From Pseudochrobactrum sp. sp1633 (GTDB taxonomy: Bacteria > Pseudomonadota > Alphaproteobacteria > Rhizobiales > Rhizobiaceae): DNA of 64,000 nt. The DNA is taken from NCBI RefSeq assembly GCF_030376605.1, contig NZ_JARRAE010000005.1, positions 124,001 to 188,000 on the forward strand, read 5' to 3'. Position numbers and translations under genes: made by a program. The notes under the pieces were generated by a model, which worked only from the letters and a program-made list of their open reading frames with translations, ran no database searches and was not told where the DNA came from. Below, piece after piece: positions 39,736 to 49,676 of the stretch. Numbering within the stretch: position 1 is the stretch's first letter; each line of letters begins with the position of its first letter.

Positions 39736-40233
39736 ATGCACTGGATAGAGCCATATATTGCCGCATATGGCTCAATTGCCCTGTTCATCATTATCTATTT
39801 TGAGAGCTTCGGTGCGCCGGTACCGGGAGAAACGCTTGTTATTGCCGCTTCACTGCTGGCACAACAGGGCGAATTATCTTTACCGGCGTTGCTGTTGGCC
39901 GTTTTTCTGGGAGCTATTCTCGGGGACAGTACGGGCTATCTGATCGGTCATTTCGGCGGGCGTAAGATTTTGCTGCGCTTCGGTCCTTATATAAAACTAA
40001 CGCCCGAACGGCTGGGAAAATTTGAAACCCTGTTTGAAAAATACGGCAGCGGCATTGTCATCACTGCCCGCTTCTTTGCCATTCTCCGGCAGCTGAACGG
40101 GATCATGGCAGGTGCACTGAAAATGCACTGGCTCAAATTTGTCTCCGCCAATATTATTGGCGCTGCCCTGTGGACTCTGGTCTGGGGAGCCGGCCCCTAT
40201 TATTTCAGCGGCTTGTTTAAAAAACTGCTTTAG
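39736..40233 (+). CDS. DedA-family membrane protein
   Basis: A 165-aa inner-membrane protein of the DedA/SNARE-associated family, whose members act as undecaprenyl-phosphate or lipid transporters and support membrane potential. Traits: YFESFGAPVPGETLVIAASLLA with the conserved PGE, LGAILGDSTGYLIGHFGGRKIL with the conserved Gly and Arg, and TARFFAILRQLNGIMAGALKM. About five helices. Slightly shorter than E. coli DedA (219 aa) but complete for its family. Confidence 0.9.
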   Translation: MHWIEPYIAAYGSIALFIIIYFESFGAPVPGETLVIAASLLAQQGELSLPALLLAVFLGAILGDSTGYLIGHFGGRKILLRFGPYIKLTPERLGKFETLFEKYGSGIVITARFFAILRQLNGIMAGALKMHWLKFVSANIIGAALWTLVWGAGPYYFSGLFKKLL

Positions 40234-40263
40234 AGACAAGGCCTGAGAAGCAACGTAGCGCGA

Positions 40264-40288
40264 TAAAAAAGCCCCGACAGTGCGGGGC
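40264..40288 (-). terminator. Terminator after xseB
   Basis: GCCCCG / CGGGGC stem with a run of six Ts on the minus strand, 26 bases beyond the xseB stop. It also lies downstream of dedA on the plus strand but lacks a T run in that sense. Confidence 0.8.
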
Positions 40289-40313
40289 CTCCATTCGGTT
40301 CATTGCCTGACAA

Positions 40314-40583
40314 TCACTCAGGATCAAGCGGCTCGGTGCCTGCTGGTTGGCCGTCACGGTTGAGCTTGATTTTCTCAACTTTATCTTCTGCCGATTGCAG
40401 CAGTTTTTCACAGTGATTTTTCAGTGCTTCACCGCGTTCATAAATCAGGATAGATTTTTCCAGAGGCACATCACCGCGCTCCAGATCATCAACAATGGTT
40501 TCAAGCTGTTTGAGCGCCTGCTCAAAGCTCATCACAGCGATGTCGTCATTGGAGGTCTGTCCGGTGGTGTTCAGCTCGGTCAT
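40314..40583 (-). CDS. xseB: Exodeoxyribonuclease VII small subunit
   Basis: An 89-aa helical protein that partners XseA to degrade single-stranded DNA. Core: [27 protein letters not shown], the family signature, with [17 protein letters not shown] after it. The ATG follows the deacetylase stop by 4 bases, with AAAGGA inside that gene's end, so translation is coupled. This order (deacetylase, xseB) is usual in Rhizobiales. Confidence 0.94.
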   Translation of the reverse strand: MTELNTTGQTSNDDIAVMSFEQALKQLETIVDDLERGDVPLEKSILIYERGEALKNHCEKLLQSAEDKVEKIKLNRDGQPAGTEPLDPE

Positions 40584-40587
40584 GAAT

Positions 40588-41550
40588 TTATCCTTTCATC
40601 AAACGCGTAATATGCGCTGCGGCGGAAAAGGACAAGCCCTGCAAATCATATCCGCCTTCAAGAAAACTGATCAGCCGGTTATTGCAAAACCGGTCGGCCC
40701 GTTCCATCACTTGCCCTGTTGCCCAATCAAAGTCGGCCTCAGTTAAATTAAGTTGAGCCAATGGGTCAAGATAATGTCCGTCGAAACCCGCAGAAATTAA
40801 AATCAGATCCGGCCGGAAATGATCTAATGCAGGTAATACACGGGTTGAAAACGCCTCACGAAACTCCTGACTGCCGCTGCCTGCCGACAGAGGTGCATTA
40901 ACAATATTACCGACACCGGTTTCTTTTAGCAGGCCTGTGCCCGGATAAAGCTGCGCCTGATGGGTCGAGCAAAACAGAACCGACCTATCTTCAGCGAAAA
41001 TATCCTGCGTGCCATTGCCGTGATGCACATCCCAGTCAATGATCGCCACACGCTCCGCTCCAAAATGGCTTTGGGCATAACGCGCGGCAATTGCTGCCGT
41101 ATTGGCAATGCAAAAGCCCATAGCTGTGTCTGTGGTTGCATGATGACCGGGAGGGCGAGCGGCGATAAAGACATTATCCGCCTGCCCCTTGAACACATCC
41201 TCGACTGCGGCCAATGCCGCGCCGGTTGCCGTTAAAACAGCCTGCCAGCTCTGCGGGCTGACATAAGTATCCTGCCCGACATTCACAATCGGCTGTGCGA
41301 TACCGGAAGCCAGCTGATCTTCATCAAGCGGATCGGGAATGTGTGCTTTGATCCGGCGCAGATAGTCCCCCGGATGCACCAGCTCCAAAGCCTGCTCATC
41401 GGCCACAGGCGCCTCTACCTGATCCAGCGCGTAATAATCATAGCCCTCAAGCACACTAAACAAAGCACGCAGCCGATCCGGCCGTTCAGGATGACCGGCA
41501 GGCGTGAGATGCTCAAGAAAGACCGGATGCGAATAAAGCCTTGTTGCCAT
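40588..41550 (-). CDS. Histone-deacetylase-superfamily amidohydrolase
   Basis: A 320-aa zinc-dependent deacetylase of the HDAC/acetoin utilisation AcuC superfamily; it may deacetylate polyamines, proteins or other acetamides. Seen: [11 protein letters not shown] near residue 18, the active-site HH in [16 protein letters not shown], the zinc ligands DWDVHHGNG and FDGHYLDPL, and AGFDGH. Complete. Whether it acts on protein or small molecules cannot be told. Confidence 0.92.
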   Translation of the reverse strand: MATRLYSHPVFLEHLTPAGHPERPDRLRALFSVLEGYDYYALDQVEAPVADEQALELVHPGDYLRRIKAHIPDPLDEDQLASGIAQPIVNVGQDTYVSPQSWQAVLTATGAALAAVEDVFKGQADNVFIAARPPGHHATTDTAMGFCIANTAAIAARYAQSHFGAERVAIIDWDVHHGNGTQDIFAEDRSVLFCSTHQAQLYPGTGLLKETGVGNIVNAPLSAGSGSQEFREAFSTRVLPALDHFRPDLILISAGFDGHYLDPLAQLNLTEADFDWATGQVMERADRFCNNRLISFLEGGYDLQGLSFSAAAHITRLMKG

Positions 41551-41591
41551 ACTATCCTGTACCTGCGTCCTGACCGGACGGCAGAATAAAA

Positions 41592-42701
41592 TTACAAGAT
41601 TTCAGTTTTAAGAATGGAAATGCCAAAGCCTTCCAGCCCTACATAATGACGCTCTTTCGAGGCCAGCAGGCGGATAGAACTGATGCCCAGATCTTTTAAG
41701 ATCTGTGCTCCCAAACCGATCTGCCGCCATTCTTCATCGCGGGCTTTCGCTTCTGTATGCTCTTCACGGGTATGTGTCGCATCGGTATGGCGGCGCGATG
41801 TATCCGTTGCCCGCACACCGACAGAGCCTTCACGCAGATAAACCAGCACGCCGCGCTTTTCAGCAGCCATGCGCTTCATCACACCATCCATGCTGCACGT
41901 CGCACCGAATGTATCCGCCAGCACATCTTCGCGATGCAACCTTACCGGCACATCTTCACCATCGCGGATATCACCGAAAACCAGCGCCACATGCTGCATC
42001 GGCTCCCAAGGCAGCTGATAGGTATAAGCGCGAGCTTTACCGGCAAGCGTTTCCACTTCAGCCTCGCCCATACGCACAATCAGCGTTTCCTTACGCTGGC
42101 GATAGGCAATCAGATCGGCCACAGTAATACGGTGCAAACCATGCTGCTCGGCAAATTCTGTCACCTGCGGGCCGCGCATGACGGAACCATCATCGTTAAC
42201 CAGTTCACAAATCACGCCAACCGGAGGCAGATTGGCGAGCTTACAGAGATCCACTGCGGCTTCTGTATGACCGGAGCGCATCAGCACCCCGCCCTCACGT
42301 GCCACCAGCGGGAAAATATGTCCCGGACGCACAAAATCTGCAGGGCCCGCATTCGGATTTGCCAGATTACGCACGGTTAGCGTGCGGTCATCTGCCGAAA
42401 TACCGGTGGTTGTGCCATGTTTGTAATCAACAGTAATGGTGAAAGCGGTCGAATGCGGCGCATCATTTTCTGCAACCATCGCCGTCAGATTAAGACGTCG
42501 CGCCTCTTCCTTCGGCATCGGTGTGCAAACGATACCGGAGGTATGGCGCACGATAAAGGCCATCTTTTCTGACGTGCAATGCACAGCAGCCACAATCAGA
42601 TCGCCTTCGTTTTCCCGCCCGTCATCGTCCATAACCACAACGATTTCACCACGCTCAAAGGCGCGAAGTGCATCAACAACCTGCTTCTGATTATAGCTCA
42701 T
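41592..42701 (-). CDS. ribB: 3,4-dihydroxy-2-butanone-4-phosphate synthase with degenerate GTP cyclohydrolase II domain
   Basis: A 369-aa riboflavin-pathway enzyme. The N-terminal half (about 1-205) is a full Rib[26 protein letters not shown], and [28 protein letters not shown]. The C-terminal half (about 210-369) is RibA-like, but its zinc site is lost: HSEC is HREDV and CDCG is CSMDG, so only one of three ligand cysteines remains. It probably makes only the RibB product, like the RibBX proteins of rhizobia. No FMN riboswitch is visible upstream; the tandem repeats over the aroC end lie there instead. Confidence 0.92.
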   Translation of the reverse strand: MSYNQKQVVDALRAFERGEIVVVMDDDGRENEGDLIVAAVHCTSEKMAFIVRHTSGIVCTPMPKEEARRLNLTAMVAENDAPHSTAFTITVDYKHGTTTGISADDRTLTVRNLANPNAGPADFVRPGHIFPLVAREGGVLMRSGHTEAAVDLCKLANLPPVGVICELVNDDGSVMRGPQVTEFAEQHGLHRITVADLIAYRQRKETLIVRMGEAEVETLAGKARAYTYQLPWEPMQHVALVFGDIRDGEDVPVRLHREDVLADTFGATCSMDGVMKRMAAEKRGVLVYLREGSVGVRATDTSRRHTDATHTREEHTEAKARDEEWRQIGLGAQILKDLGISSIRLLASKERHYVGLEGFGISILKTEIL

Positions 42702-42752
42702 GCTTCACTCCATAATCTTACGGACGACTTTCAGGCACAGCCTGTCAAACTC

Positions 42753-42900
42753 ATGGTTATTAAACGCGACCATCTGGTCCCACGGTTATCAGACGCGGCC
42801 AGTCTAGCCCCATGGTTATCAGACGCGGCCAGTCTGGCCCCATGGTTATCAGACGCGGCCAGTCTGGCCCCATGGTTATCAGACGCGGCCAGTCTGGCCG
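42753..42900. repeat. 30-bp tandem repeats over the aroC stop codon
   Basis: Five units: 42753-42781 (diverged), 42782-42811 (two changes), then three near-identical at 42812-42841, 42842-42871 and 42872-42900. On the minus strand each good unit reads GGCCAGACTGGCC, CGCGTC, then TGATAA, CCATGG. GGCCAGACTGGCC is a perfect 13-base palindrome. The first unit forms the 3' end of aroC including its stop; the period of 30 keeps TGATAA in the aroC frame in each copy. Confidence 0.95.
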
Positions 42901-43970
42901 CGGTGACGCAAATAATGATCCGCAATCGCGCAGGCGAGCATCGCCTCGCCAATCGGCACTGCACGAATACCAACGCACGGATCGTGACGGCCTTTGGTCA
43001 TCACATCCACTTCATTCTTATCCACATCGATCGAGCGACGTGTGGTGAGAATGGATGAGGTCGGCTTCACTGCAAAACGGGCAACAATCGGTGCACCGGT
43101 TGCGATACCACCAAGAATACCACCGGCATTATTCGACAGGAAGACCGGATTACCATCGGCATCAATGCGCATTTCATCCGCATTCTGCTCACCGGTCAGC
43201 ATCGCTGCCTCAAAGCCATTGCCGATTTCAACGCCTTTAACAGCCGGAATAGACATCAGGTTAGAAGCGATATCCTGATCGAGCTTGGCATAAAGCGGCG
43301 CGCCGATACCGGCAGGCACACCTTCTGCCACAACCTCGATCACCGCGCCGATGGAAGAACCGCTTTTACGGATGCCATCGAGATAACCGGCGAACAGTTC
43401 CACAGAGCCTGCATCCGGTGTGAAAAACGGGTTATTATCAACTTCCGCCCAGTCCCAGCGGGAGCGGTCGATTTTGTGAATACCCATGCCAACCAAAGCA
43501 GCACGAATTTTCAAACCAGGCACCACTTTGCGGGCAATAGCACCGGCAGCCACGCGGGCAGCGGTTTCACGCGCAGAGGAACGGCCACCCCCGCGATAAT
43601 CGCGCAGACCGTATTTCACATCATAGGCATAATCCGCATGACCCGGACGGTACTGGCGGGCAATTTCACCATAATCTTTTGAGCGCTGATCAACATTCTC
43701 AATCATCATCGAGATTGGTGTGCCGGTCGTGGTCATCACACCGTCTTCACCGGTCAGAACACCAGACAAGACCCGCACCTGATCCGGCTCGCGGCGCTGC
43801 GTGGTATATTTTGACTGACCTGGTTTACGCTTATCGAGATAGGTCTGAATTTCAGCTTCAGTAAACCGGATGCCCGGAGGGCAGCCATCAATAATACAGC
43901 CCAGCGCCGGCCCGTGGCTCTCGCCCCAGGTGGTCACGCGGAAAAGATGGCCAAAGCTGTTATGCGACAT
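42879..43970 (-). CDS. aroC: Chorismate synthase
   Basis: Final enzyme of the shikimate pathway: makes chorismate from EPSP with reduced FMN. Seen: [16 protein letters not shown] at the N-terminus, [16 protein letters not shown] in the middle (about 130-145), and [16 protein letters not shown] near the FMN site. The last residues, RHRGQTGRV, lie in the tandem repeat. 363 aa from the ATG at 43970, with GGGG 8 bases upstream; the TTG at 43982 is not needed. Confidence 0.98.
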   Translation of the reverse strand: MSHNSFGHLFRVTTWGESHGPALGCIIDGCPPGIRFTEAEIQTYLDKRKPGQSKYTTQRREPDQVRVLSGVLTGEDGVMTTTGTPISMMIENVDQRSKDYGEIARQYRPGHADYAYDVKYGLRDYRGGGRSSARETAARVAAGAIARKVVPGLKIRAALVGMGIHKIDRSRWDWAEVDNNPFFTPDAGSVELFAGYLDGIRKSGSSIGAVIEVVAEGVPAGIGAPLYAKLDQDIASNLMSIPAVKGVEIGNGFEAAMLTGEQNADEMRIDADGNPVFLSNNAGGILGGIATGAPIVARFAVKPTSSILTTRRSIDVDKNEVDVMTKGRHDPCVGIRAVPIGEAMLACAIADHYLRHRGQTGRV

Positions 43971-43995
43971 AGAAAACCCCAAGATTGAACCGACC

Positions 43996-44028
43996 TTGTA
44001 CGGTTCACTGTAATTCAGTTTCGTACAA
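43996..44028. promoter_or_regulatory. Dyad in the aroC/DUF1344 divergent promoter region
   Basis: TTGTACG / CGTACAA arms separated by 19 bases, 26-58 bases upstream of aroC. It could be an operator or the stem of a leader RNA. The rest of this 275-bp gap shows no gene. Confidence 0.35.
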
Positions 44029-44245
44029 TGTTTCTATTCAGCTTTTGGTCTGTGGTCAAACGACAGAAAAGCCGGAGTACAAAAAAGCACATCGGATAAT
44101 ATTGTTGACCACTGAGGATTATCACAGCGACAGGCCGTTCTAATGCCATAATTGCCTTGCAATTTTTGATCCGGGCACATTCAATCCGAAAACTGTTTAA
44201 GATTATCGGATTGCTCTCTGAAATTAACCCCGCGAAGGATTTCTC

Positions 44246-44503
44246 ATGCGTATTCTGGCCGTCCTCACGTTGTTACTGGCACCAATTTTTGCAGGCACAG
44301 CTCTGGCAGACGATGCCGAAGGCAAAATCACCAAGATCAATGAAGATGCAGAAACAATTACGCTTGATAACGGCAAAGACTACCGCTTGCCGGGGGAGTT
44401 TGATTACAGCGCCATCGAAAAAGGTATGAAAGTTATCGTGACCTATGATCTGGTCGATAATGTGCGCTATATCAGCAATATTGACGAAGCAGACGGCGCA
44501 TAA
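44246..44503 (+). CDS. DUF1344 exported small protein
   Basis: An 85-aa protein with a signal peptide (about 1-21, ending GTALA) and a short beta-rich DUF1344 domain: EGKITKINEDAETITLDNGKDYRLPGEF and GMKVIVTYDLVDNVRYI (regions named by their ends). The family is common in Rhizobiales, periplasmic and of unknown function. The start has CGAAGGA 8-10 bases upstream. It has its own terminator. Confidence 0.9.
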   Translation: MRILAVLTLLLAPIFAGTALADDAEGKITKINEDAETITLDNGKDYRLPGEFDYSAIEKGMKVIVTYDLVDNVRYISNIDEADGA

Positions 44504-44523
44504 GCCTTTTTAAATTCTGCAAT

Positions 44524-44550
44524 AAAAAAAGCGCCTTACGGCGCTTTTTG
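44524..44550 (+). terminator. Strong bidirectional terminator between DUF1344 and the phosphatase
   Basis: AAAAAGCGCC / GGCGCTTTTT with a TTAC loop and T runs on both strands. It serves the DUF1344 gene (plus) and the histidine phosphatase (minus, stop at 44556). Confidence 0.9.
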
Positions 44551-44555
44551 TTTAT

Positions 44556-45155
44556 TCAAACCCATTCAAGATGATTATTCTCAAGCTTTAGCAGCTTATC
44601 CTGCGGTACAGAAAGATGCGCTGCATCCTGTCCGCTCATCCCCTCAATCAGGTAAAATAAAGTGCGGATACAACCGCCGTGGGTTACACAGACAGTTTTT
44701 TCCTGAACCGTTTCAAGCCATCGGGCGATACGCTTTGAGAGAATCATATAGCTCTCGGCATGGACACCCGGCGGAACAAAATTCCACTTATCGCTCTCGC
44801 GCTGCTTCAACAGGCCGGGACTGCCAACACCGGCAGCCTCAAACTCTTCCATCATGTGGCCTTGCCAGTCGCCGAAATGCACTTCCATCAAAAGAGGGTC
44901 AGTGCGGTAGGCAAGCGGGTCAAGCCCCATACGGGTGCGAATGCGTTCCATAGTCTCGCGGGTACGGCGCAGAGGGCTTGCAACAAAATCAAACCCCTCT
45001 GCTTTACCGATCAGCGACTTCAGCATATCGCCGTTGCGATCAGCCTGTGTGCGGCCATGAGCATTGATATCAATGTCCATCTGCCCCTGCACACGCTGCG
45101 AGACATTCCAATCCGTCTCGCCATGACGCGAGAAGTAAATGATTTCCCGTGTCAT
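44556..45155 (-). CDS. Histidine phosphatase family protein (phosphoglycerate-mutase-like)
   Basis: A 199-aa phosphatase. The catalytic RHGETDWN is at residues 10-17, the second Arg in SPLRRTRETMERI at about 61-73, the Glu in EVHFGDWQG, and the catalytic His in VCVTHGGCIRTL near 160. The substrate is unknown; sequence alone does not separate a mutase from a phosphatase. I chose the ATG at 45155, with AAGG 8 bases upstream; it follows fabI by 10 bases and is probably co-transcribed. Confidence 0.9.
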   Translation of the reverse strand: MTREIIYFSRHGETDWNVSQRVQGQMDIDINAHGRTQADRNGDMLKSLIGKAEGFDFVASPLRRTRETMERIRTRMGLDPLAYRTDPLLMEVHFGDWQGHMMEEFEAAGVGSPGLLKQRESDKWNFVPPGVHAESYMILSKRIARWLETVQEKTVCVTHGGCIRTLFYLIEGMSGQDAAHLSVPQDKLLKLENNHLEWV

Positions 45156-45165
45156 CTCTGTCGCC

Positions 45166-45984
45166 TTAGTCTTTGATAACCGAAATATCCGGCGCATCCA
45201 CAGCCTTCATACCGATTGTATGATAGCCGCTGTCCACGTGGTGAACTTCACCTGTGACAGAGCGGGACAGGTCAGAAAGGAAATACAGACCGGAATCGCC
45301 AACTTCTTCAATGCTTACGGTACGGCGCAGCGGTGCGTTATACTCGTTCCATTTCAGAATATAGCGGAAATCGCCGATACCCGAGGCCGCAAGCGTCTTG
45401 ATCGGACCAGCGGAAATCGCATTAACGCGGATATTCTGCGGGCCGAGATCAACGGCCAGATATTTAACGCTGGCTTCAAGTGCCGCTTTAGCAACGCCCA
45501 TCACATTATAGTTCGGCATCACTTTTTCCGCACCATAATAGGTGAGCGTCAGCATCGAACCGCCATCTGTCATCAGTTTTTCCGCACGCTTGGCAAGCGC
45601 TGTAAAGGAATAAACCGAGATCAACATAGTGTTGGAGAAGTTAGCTGCCGATGTATCAAGATAACGGCCTGTCAGTTCATCCTTATCAGAGAAACCGATC
45701 GCATGAACCAGAAAGTCCAGCTTGCCCCATTTTTCTTCGATCAATGCAAAAACTGCATCCATAGAAGCGTCATCAGTCACATCGCAATGGCCGCATACCA
45801 GCGCGTCCAGTTCAGCCGCCAGCGGCTCGACGCGCTTCTTCATCGCTTCGCCCTGATAGGTTAAAGCAATCTCCGCGCCGGCATCCCGTGCGGACTTGGC
45901 AATACCCCAGGCGATTGAACGATTATTGGCCAGACCCAAGATCAGCCCGCGTTTTCCCTGCAACAAACCGGATTTGGTGGTCAT
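45166..45984 (-). CDS. fabI: Enoyl-[acyl-carrier-protein] reductase (NADH), FabI
   Basis: Reduces enoyl-ACP in each fatty-acid elongation cycle; the triclosan target. SDR fold with the FabI features GLANNRSIAWGIAKSARD at the N-terminus, HAIGFSD, and catalytic Tyr and Lys in MPNYNVMGVAKAALEA (Y-x6-K). 272 aa, normal. It is followed 10 bases later by the histidine phosphatase gene. Confidence 0.97.
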   Translation of the reverse strand: MTTKSGLLQGKRGLILGLANNRSIAWGIAKSARDAGAEIALTYQGEAMKKRVEPLAAELDALVCGHCDVTDDASMDAVFALIEEKWGKLDFLVHAIGFSDKDELTGRYLDTSAANFSNTMLISVYSFTALAKRAEKLMTDGGSMLTLTYYGAEKVMPNYNVMGVAKAALEASVKYLAVDLGPQNIRVNAISAGPIKTLAASGIGDFRYILKWNEYNAPLRRTVSIEEVGDSGLYFLSDLSRSVTGEVHHVDSGYHTIGMKAVDAPDISVIKD

Positions 45985-46163
45985 TCACCATACCTCATAA
46001 AAAAACATAATCTGAATAGCTGCCTATCGCACAGCACAGCAACAGCTTCAAGCAAGGACGGCAAAATAAGTCGTCCATCCCCTTGAAAGCAGGCATTTTA
46101 ATGCAGATAGCACTAGGCTGTTTCTAATATGTAACGATTTTTGCCCACTGTGCAAAGCATCGC

Positions 46164-46187
46164 TTGCAGGCGGAAAACCGCCTGCAA
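46164..46187 (-). terminator. Hairpin after the DnaJ-like gene
   Basis: Perfect TTGCAGGCGG / CCGCCTGCAA stem with a 4-base loop, 6 bases past the DnaJ-like stop. It has no T run, so it is a weak terminator or a 3'-end stabiliser. Confidence 0.6.
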
Positions 46188-46193
46188 TTCCGT

Positions 46194-47105
46194 TTAACCT
46201 GCCCTTGAGCGCAGGAATGATTCGAGTTCTTCATCACCGTTTTCCGGCAGCATTATCCGAATATGGACGAATAAATCCGCTGCATCGCCCTCTTTATTCG
46301 GCAGGCCTTTGCCCTTCAGACGCAGGATTTTATCCGAACTGGACCATGCCGGAATGCGCACGGCAACACGTCCGCTCAGTGTTTCCACTTCGGCTCGCGC
46401 GCCTAATACGGCATCACTCAGAGGCACTGGTAAATCAAGATGCAGATCGCGGCCTTCCTGACGGAAGCGGGGATGCTTCTTAAAGTTGATTGTCACCAAT
46501 GCATCGCCGTCAACAGCGCCAGGAATGCTCTCGCCCTGCCCTTTCAGGCGGATTGTCTGACCATCCTCAACGTATTTTGGCAGCTTGATCGACAGTTTCT
46601 TACCGTTCGGAAAAACCGCCTCAACTTTTTCAGCGCCTGCGGCCTGTTCAAGGGACACAGAAATAGATGCTTTCAGATCCGGCGCTTTTGACGGTGCACG
46701 GCTGCGTGCGCGGTTAGCACCTGCGCCAAAACCATTGCCGAAAATGCTGCTCAGAATATCTTCAGCGCCTTCAAATCCGCCTTGCTGAAAACCGCCGCCG
46801 CCGGATTGGCCGCCGCGACGGAAACCGGCAAACGGGTCACCCTGAAATCCGCCACCCTGACCGCCATACCCCTGAAATGCAGGCTTACCCTCGGCATCAA
46901 TTTCACCACGGTCGAACTGGCCGCGCTTGTCTTTGTCTCCGACGATTTCATAAGCCTGATTAATCTCGGCAAATTTTTCCTGTGCCTTCGGATCATCCTG
47001 ATTCTGATCAGGGTGATATTTCTTGGCCAGTTTACGAAAAGCAGATTTTATTTCCTCAGGCTTCGCCGTTTTAGCGACGCCCAATACGCTATAGGGATCG
47101 CGCAT
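46194..47105 (-). CDS. DnaJ-class co-chaperone (CbpA-like)
   Basis: A 303-aa J-domain protein that stimulates DnaK. The J domain (about 2-68) has the HPD motif in [11 protein letters not shown] Gly/Phe-rich linker (about 75-120) and the DnaJ C-terminal domain follow, including [12 protein letters not shown] and [22 protein letters not shown]. The zinc finger of true DnaJ is absent, so this is the CbpA/type II form. Confidence 0.94.
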   Translation of the reverse strand: MRDPYSVLGVAKTAKPEEIKSAFRKLAKKYHPDQNQDDPKAQEKFAEINQAYEIVGDKDKRGQFDRGEIDAEGKPAFQGYGGQGGGFQGDPFAGFRRGGQSGGGGFQQGGFEGAEDILSSIFGNGFGAGANRARSRAPSKAPDLKASISVSLEQAAGAEKVEAVFPNGKKLSIKLPKYVEDGQTIRLKGQGESIPGAVDGDALVTINFKKHPRFRQEGRDLHLDLPVPLSDAVLGARAEVETLSGRVAVRIPAWSSSDKILRLKGKGLPNKEGDAADLFVHIRIMLPENGDEELESFLRSRAG

Positions 47106-47357
47106 AGTATTCCTTCATGGCTGCGGTGACCCGAACATGCGGGAATCACCTGTAACTCTCTGACTGTCATACCGCATTCCGCAATATTTGCCCGCTGTTA
47201 AAAGCAATACACCCGTACGCTCAGAACAAACAAGCCGCGCAAATACGGCATAAGTTTTAATTGCAATATGCGTATGGACGCGGGCATTTTCCAGAAGTCC
47301 CGCAGCATTTATAGCAATAAATCCATAAAAACAGAGGAGTTAGCTATATTCTGAGAG

Positions 47358-47792
47358 TTAAATCGGCGCGAAAGAGGTCAATGCCCAGCTGCCGCCCTGC
47401 GCCATACAGGCTTGCCCGCGATAAATCGCAGCCCCGTCAAATGCTTCGCGTGATGTTTCAAACTCACGGCACAGCACTTCATTCGTTTTTTTCTCAGCAA
47501 CCGTGGTTATGGTTCCCTGACTGCCGGTATCCGGATTTGCCCAGGGAATCGGTGTTTTGCCCCATTGGGTAAAATTCAGTGCAGACACCACGTTGCGGAT
47601 CGTATTCTGATCGGACAATTTACTCGTGTCGCTGGCTTCCGCCGCTTCAACCGGTTGCGGCTGCGCCACCGAACCGGTAATGCTATTTTTATCCGGAACG
47701 GCCTTTTCAAGATCGAAACCCGACATTGCACAGCCAGACAAGACAGAAACCGTGCAAACGACCAGCAGAAACCGGCAGAAAACACCCTGCAT
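47358..47792 (-). CDS. Putative lipoprotein with RT0821/Lpp0805-type surface-protein domain
   Basis: A 144-aa exported protein with signal and lipobox VLSGC (about residues 17-21), then a disordered Gln/Glu/Ala-rich stretch. The C-terminal domain resembles the 17-kDa surface-antigen family of Rickettsia/Legionella/Brucella (WANPDTGSQGTITTV, LCREFETSREAFDG, QACMAQGGSW). The start is uncertain: the ATG at 47792 has no strong site, while a TTG at 47804 follows AGGAAAGCCAC and a TTG at 47846 follows AGGAAGATCAT. Confidence 0.8.
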   Translation of the reverse strand: MQGVFCRFLLVVCTVSVLSGCAMSGFDLEKAVPDKNSITGSVAQPQPVEAAEASDTSKLSDQNTIRNVVSALNFTQWGKTPIPWANPDTGSQGTITTVAEKKTNEVLCREFETSREAFDGAAIYRGQACMAQGGSWALTSFAPI

Positions 47793-47923
47793 TGATTGCA
47801 GCAAGTGGCTTTCCTGATTTTGTGTAGTCGTTCTGTTGAGTAACAAATGATCTTCCTGACAGGCCTGAGGAACGTGAACCGAAACGATGCGTCCCTGATA
47901 TTAATGTGAAACAGGCATTTATT

Positions 47924-48550
47924 ATGAGCAAATCCGAGTTAACAAGCGGTGACTTTACAGCAGCAACTGAACCATTTCGGCTTTTTGCAGAGTGGCTCAA
48001 AGACGCAACCCAGTCAGAACCCAATGATCCCAATGCTCTGGCTCTGGCGCTGGCGACTGTGGACGAAACCGGCATGCCGAATGTGCGTATGGTTCTGCTA
48101 AAAGACTTCGATGAGCAAGGCTTCGTATTCTACACAAATTATGAAAGTCAGAAAGGCCGCGAGATTTTATCCTCAGAAAAAGCTGCAATGTGCTTTCACT
48201 GGAAGTCTCTGCGCCGTCAGATTCGTGTGCGCGGCCCTGTGGAAAAGGTCACGGATGCGGAAGCCGATGCCTATTATCAGTCCCGTCCGCGCGGCAGCCG
48301 TATCGGCGCATGGGCTTCCAAACAGTCCCGCCCGCTGGAAAGCCGTTTTGCACTGGAAAAAGCCGTTGCCGAATACACTGCCCGTTTTGCCATTGGTGAG
48401 ATCCCCCGCCCTGACTACTGGTCAGGTTTCCGCATCAACCCGACTTACATTGAATTCTGGCACGACCGTCCGTTCCGCTTGCACGATCGCCTGATCTTCA
48501 AGCGCGACACACCCGATGTCCCGTGGACAACGCAAAAATTCTACCCATAA
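47924..48550 (+). CDS. pdxH: Pyridoxamine 5'-phosphate oxidase
   Basis: FMN-dependent enzyme making pyridoxal 5'-phosphate from PNP or PMP. Seen: [27 protein letters not shown] in the N-terminal barrel (bounded here by its ends), [33 protein letters not shown], and the C-terminal [17 protein letters not shown] with the PLP-binding Arg. 208 aa. I chose the ATG at 47924; the GTG at 47906 is possible but has no ribosome site. Confidence 0.96.
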   Translation: MSKSELTSGDFTAATEPFRLFAEWLKDATQSEPNDPNALALALATVDETGMPNVRMVLLKDFDEQGFVFYTNYESQKGREILSSEKAAMCFHWKSLRRQIRVRGPVEKVTDAEADAYYQSRPRGSRIGAWASKQSRPLESRFALEKAVAEYTARFAIGEIPRPDYWSGFRINPTYIEFWHDRPFRLHDRLIFKRDTPDVPWTTQKFYP

Positions 48551-48551
48551 T

Positions 48552-48588
48552 AAAAAAAGCCGTGTCTGAGACACGGCTTTTATTTTTA
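48552..48588 (+). terminator. Strong terminator between convergent pdxH and ubiA
   Basis: AAAAGCCGTGTC / GACACGGCTTTT with a TGA loop and a further T run on the plus side and an A-run-derived T run on the minus. It ends both genes. Confidence 0.9.
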
Positions 48589-48596
48589 GAGCATCG

Positions 48597-49580
48597 TCAA
48601 ACCATCGGTTTAATCACGACCCATAATGCCCCGAAGATTAATCCGGCGAAGATCAGCCAGCCAACAACATTATTAGAGCGGAATAACCGCAGGCATTGCT
48701 CAGGATTATCAATATCCAGCACTGTAATCTGGCGGTAAAGATGCGCACCGGCGGCAAGCAAACCGGCTAATGCAGGCATTGGCACTTCCGCAACCGCAAA
48801 CGCACCGGCAAAGCACAACAATGCCCCGCCATAAAGCACTATGAGCGCTTGTTTCGTCTTTGAGCCGAACAGACGGGCTGTTGAACGCACACCAACAAGC
48901 GCATCATCTTCCTTATCCTGATGGGCGTAGATCGTATCATAGCCGATCGTCCACAGGATCGCGCCGATATAGAGCAGTACCGGCGATAGCGACAAAGAGC
49001 CGGTCTGTGCCGACCATGCTACCAATGCGCCCCATGAGAAGGCCATACCCAGCACCAGCTGCGGCCAGTCGGTAATGCGCTTCATGAACGGATAGGCTGC
49101 AACAATCACCAGTGATGCAAAGCTCAGAGCGACGGTAAACCAGTTGAACTGCAACACAACAGCAAGACCAACCAGACATTGCAGGCCTAAAAACACCCAT
49201 GCCTGTTTGCGCGTCACCTGACCGGACGGCAGAGGGCGGGAGCGCGTGCGCGCAACCTGATCATCAATATCCTGATCAGCCAGATCGTTGAGCGTGCAAC
49301 CGGCACCGCGCATAGCAATAGCACCGATCAGAAACAGCAGCAGATGCCACAGAGAAGGCAGTACGCTCCAGATATCATCACCGGGCTTTGCACCAGCGCT
49401 TGCAACCAGAGCCGCCGACCACAGGCACGGCCAGAGCAGCAACTGCCAGCCAATCGGCCGATCCCAGCGGGCAAGCTGCGCATAAGGCCACAGGCTTGGC
49501 GGCAATAACCGGTAGACCCAATGGCCGGACGGCGCATCCATAACCTTGCCCGTTTGCCCGCGTGCCTGAATCTGAACCAT
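48597..49580 (-). CDS. ubiA: 4-hydroxybenzoate octaprenyltransferase
   Basis: Membrane prenyltransferase that attaches the polyprenyl tail in ubiquinone synthesis. The first Asp-rich motif is in [25 protein letters not shown] and the second in [17 protein letters not shown]. About eight membrane helices. I chose the ATG at 49580 (MVQIQARGQ), giving 327 aa; the frame to 49655 has no support. It is divergent from purD with about 100 bases between. Confidence 0.95.
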   Translation of the reverse strand: MVQIQARGQTGKVMDAPSGHWVYRLLPPSLWPYAQLARWDRPIGWQLLLWPCLWSAALVASAGAKPGDDIWSVLPSLWHLLLFLIGAIAMRGAGCTLNDLADQDIDDQVARTRSRPLPSGQVTRKQAWVFLGLQCLVGLAVVLQFNWFTVALSFASLVIVAAYPFMKRITDWPQLVLGMAFSWGALVAWSAQTGSLSLSPVLLYIGAILWTIGYDTIYAHQDKEDDALVGVRSTARLFGSKTKQALIVLYGGALLCFAGAFAVAEVPMPALAGLLAAGAHLYRQITVLDIDNPEQCLRLFRSNNVVGWLIFAGLIFGALWVVIKPMV

Positions 49581-49676
49581 GTTATGCAAACCTTTCGCAG
49601 TTGCATTCTCATAAATGCTTTTAAATTCTCTACCGATTTCGTAAAGGAGGAGCAAGCCTCAAGCACATATGGAGAA

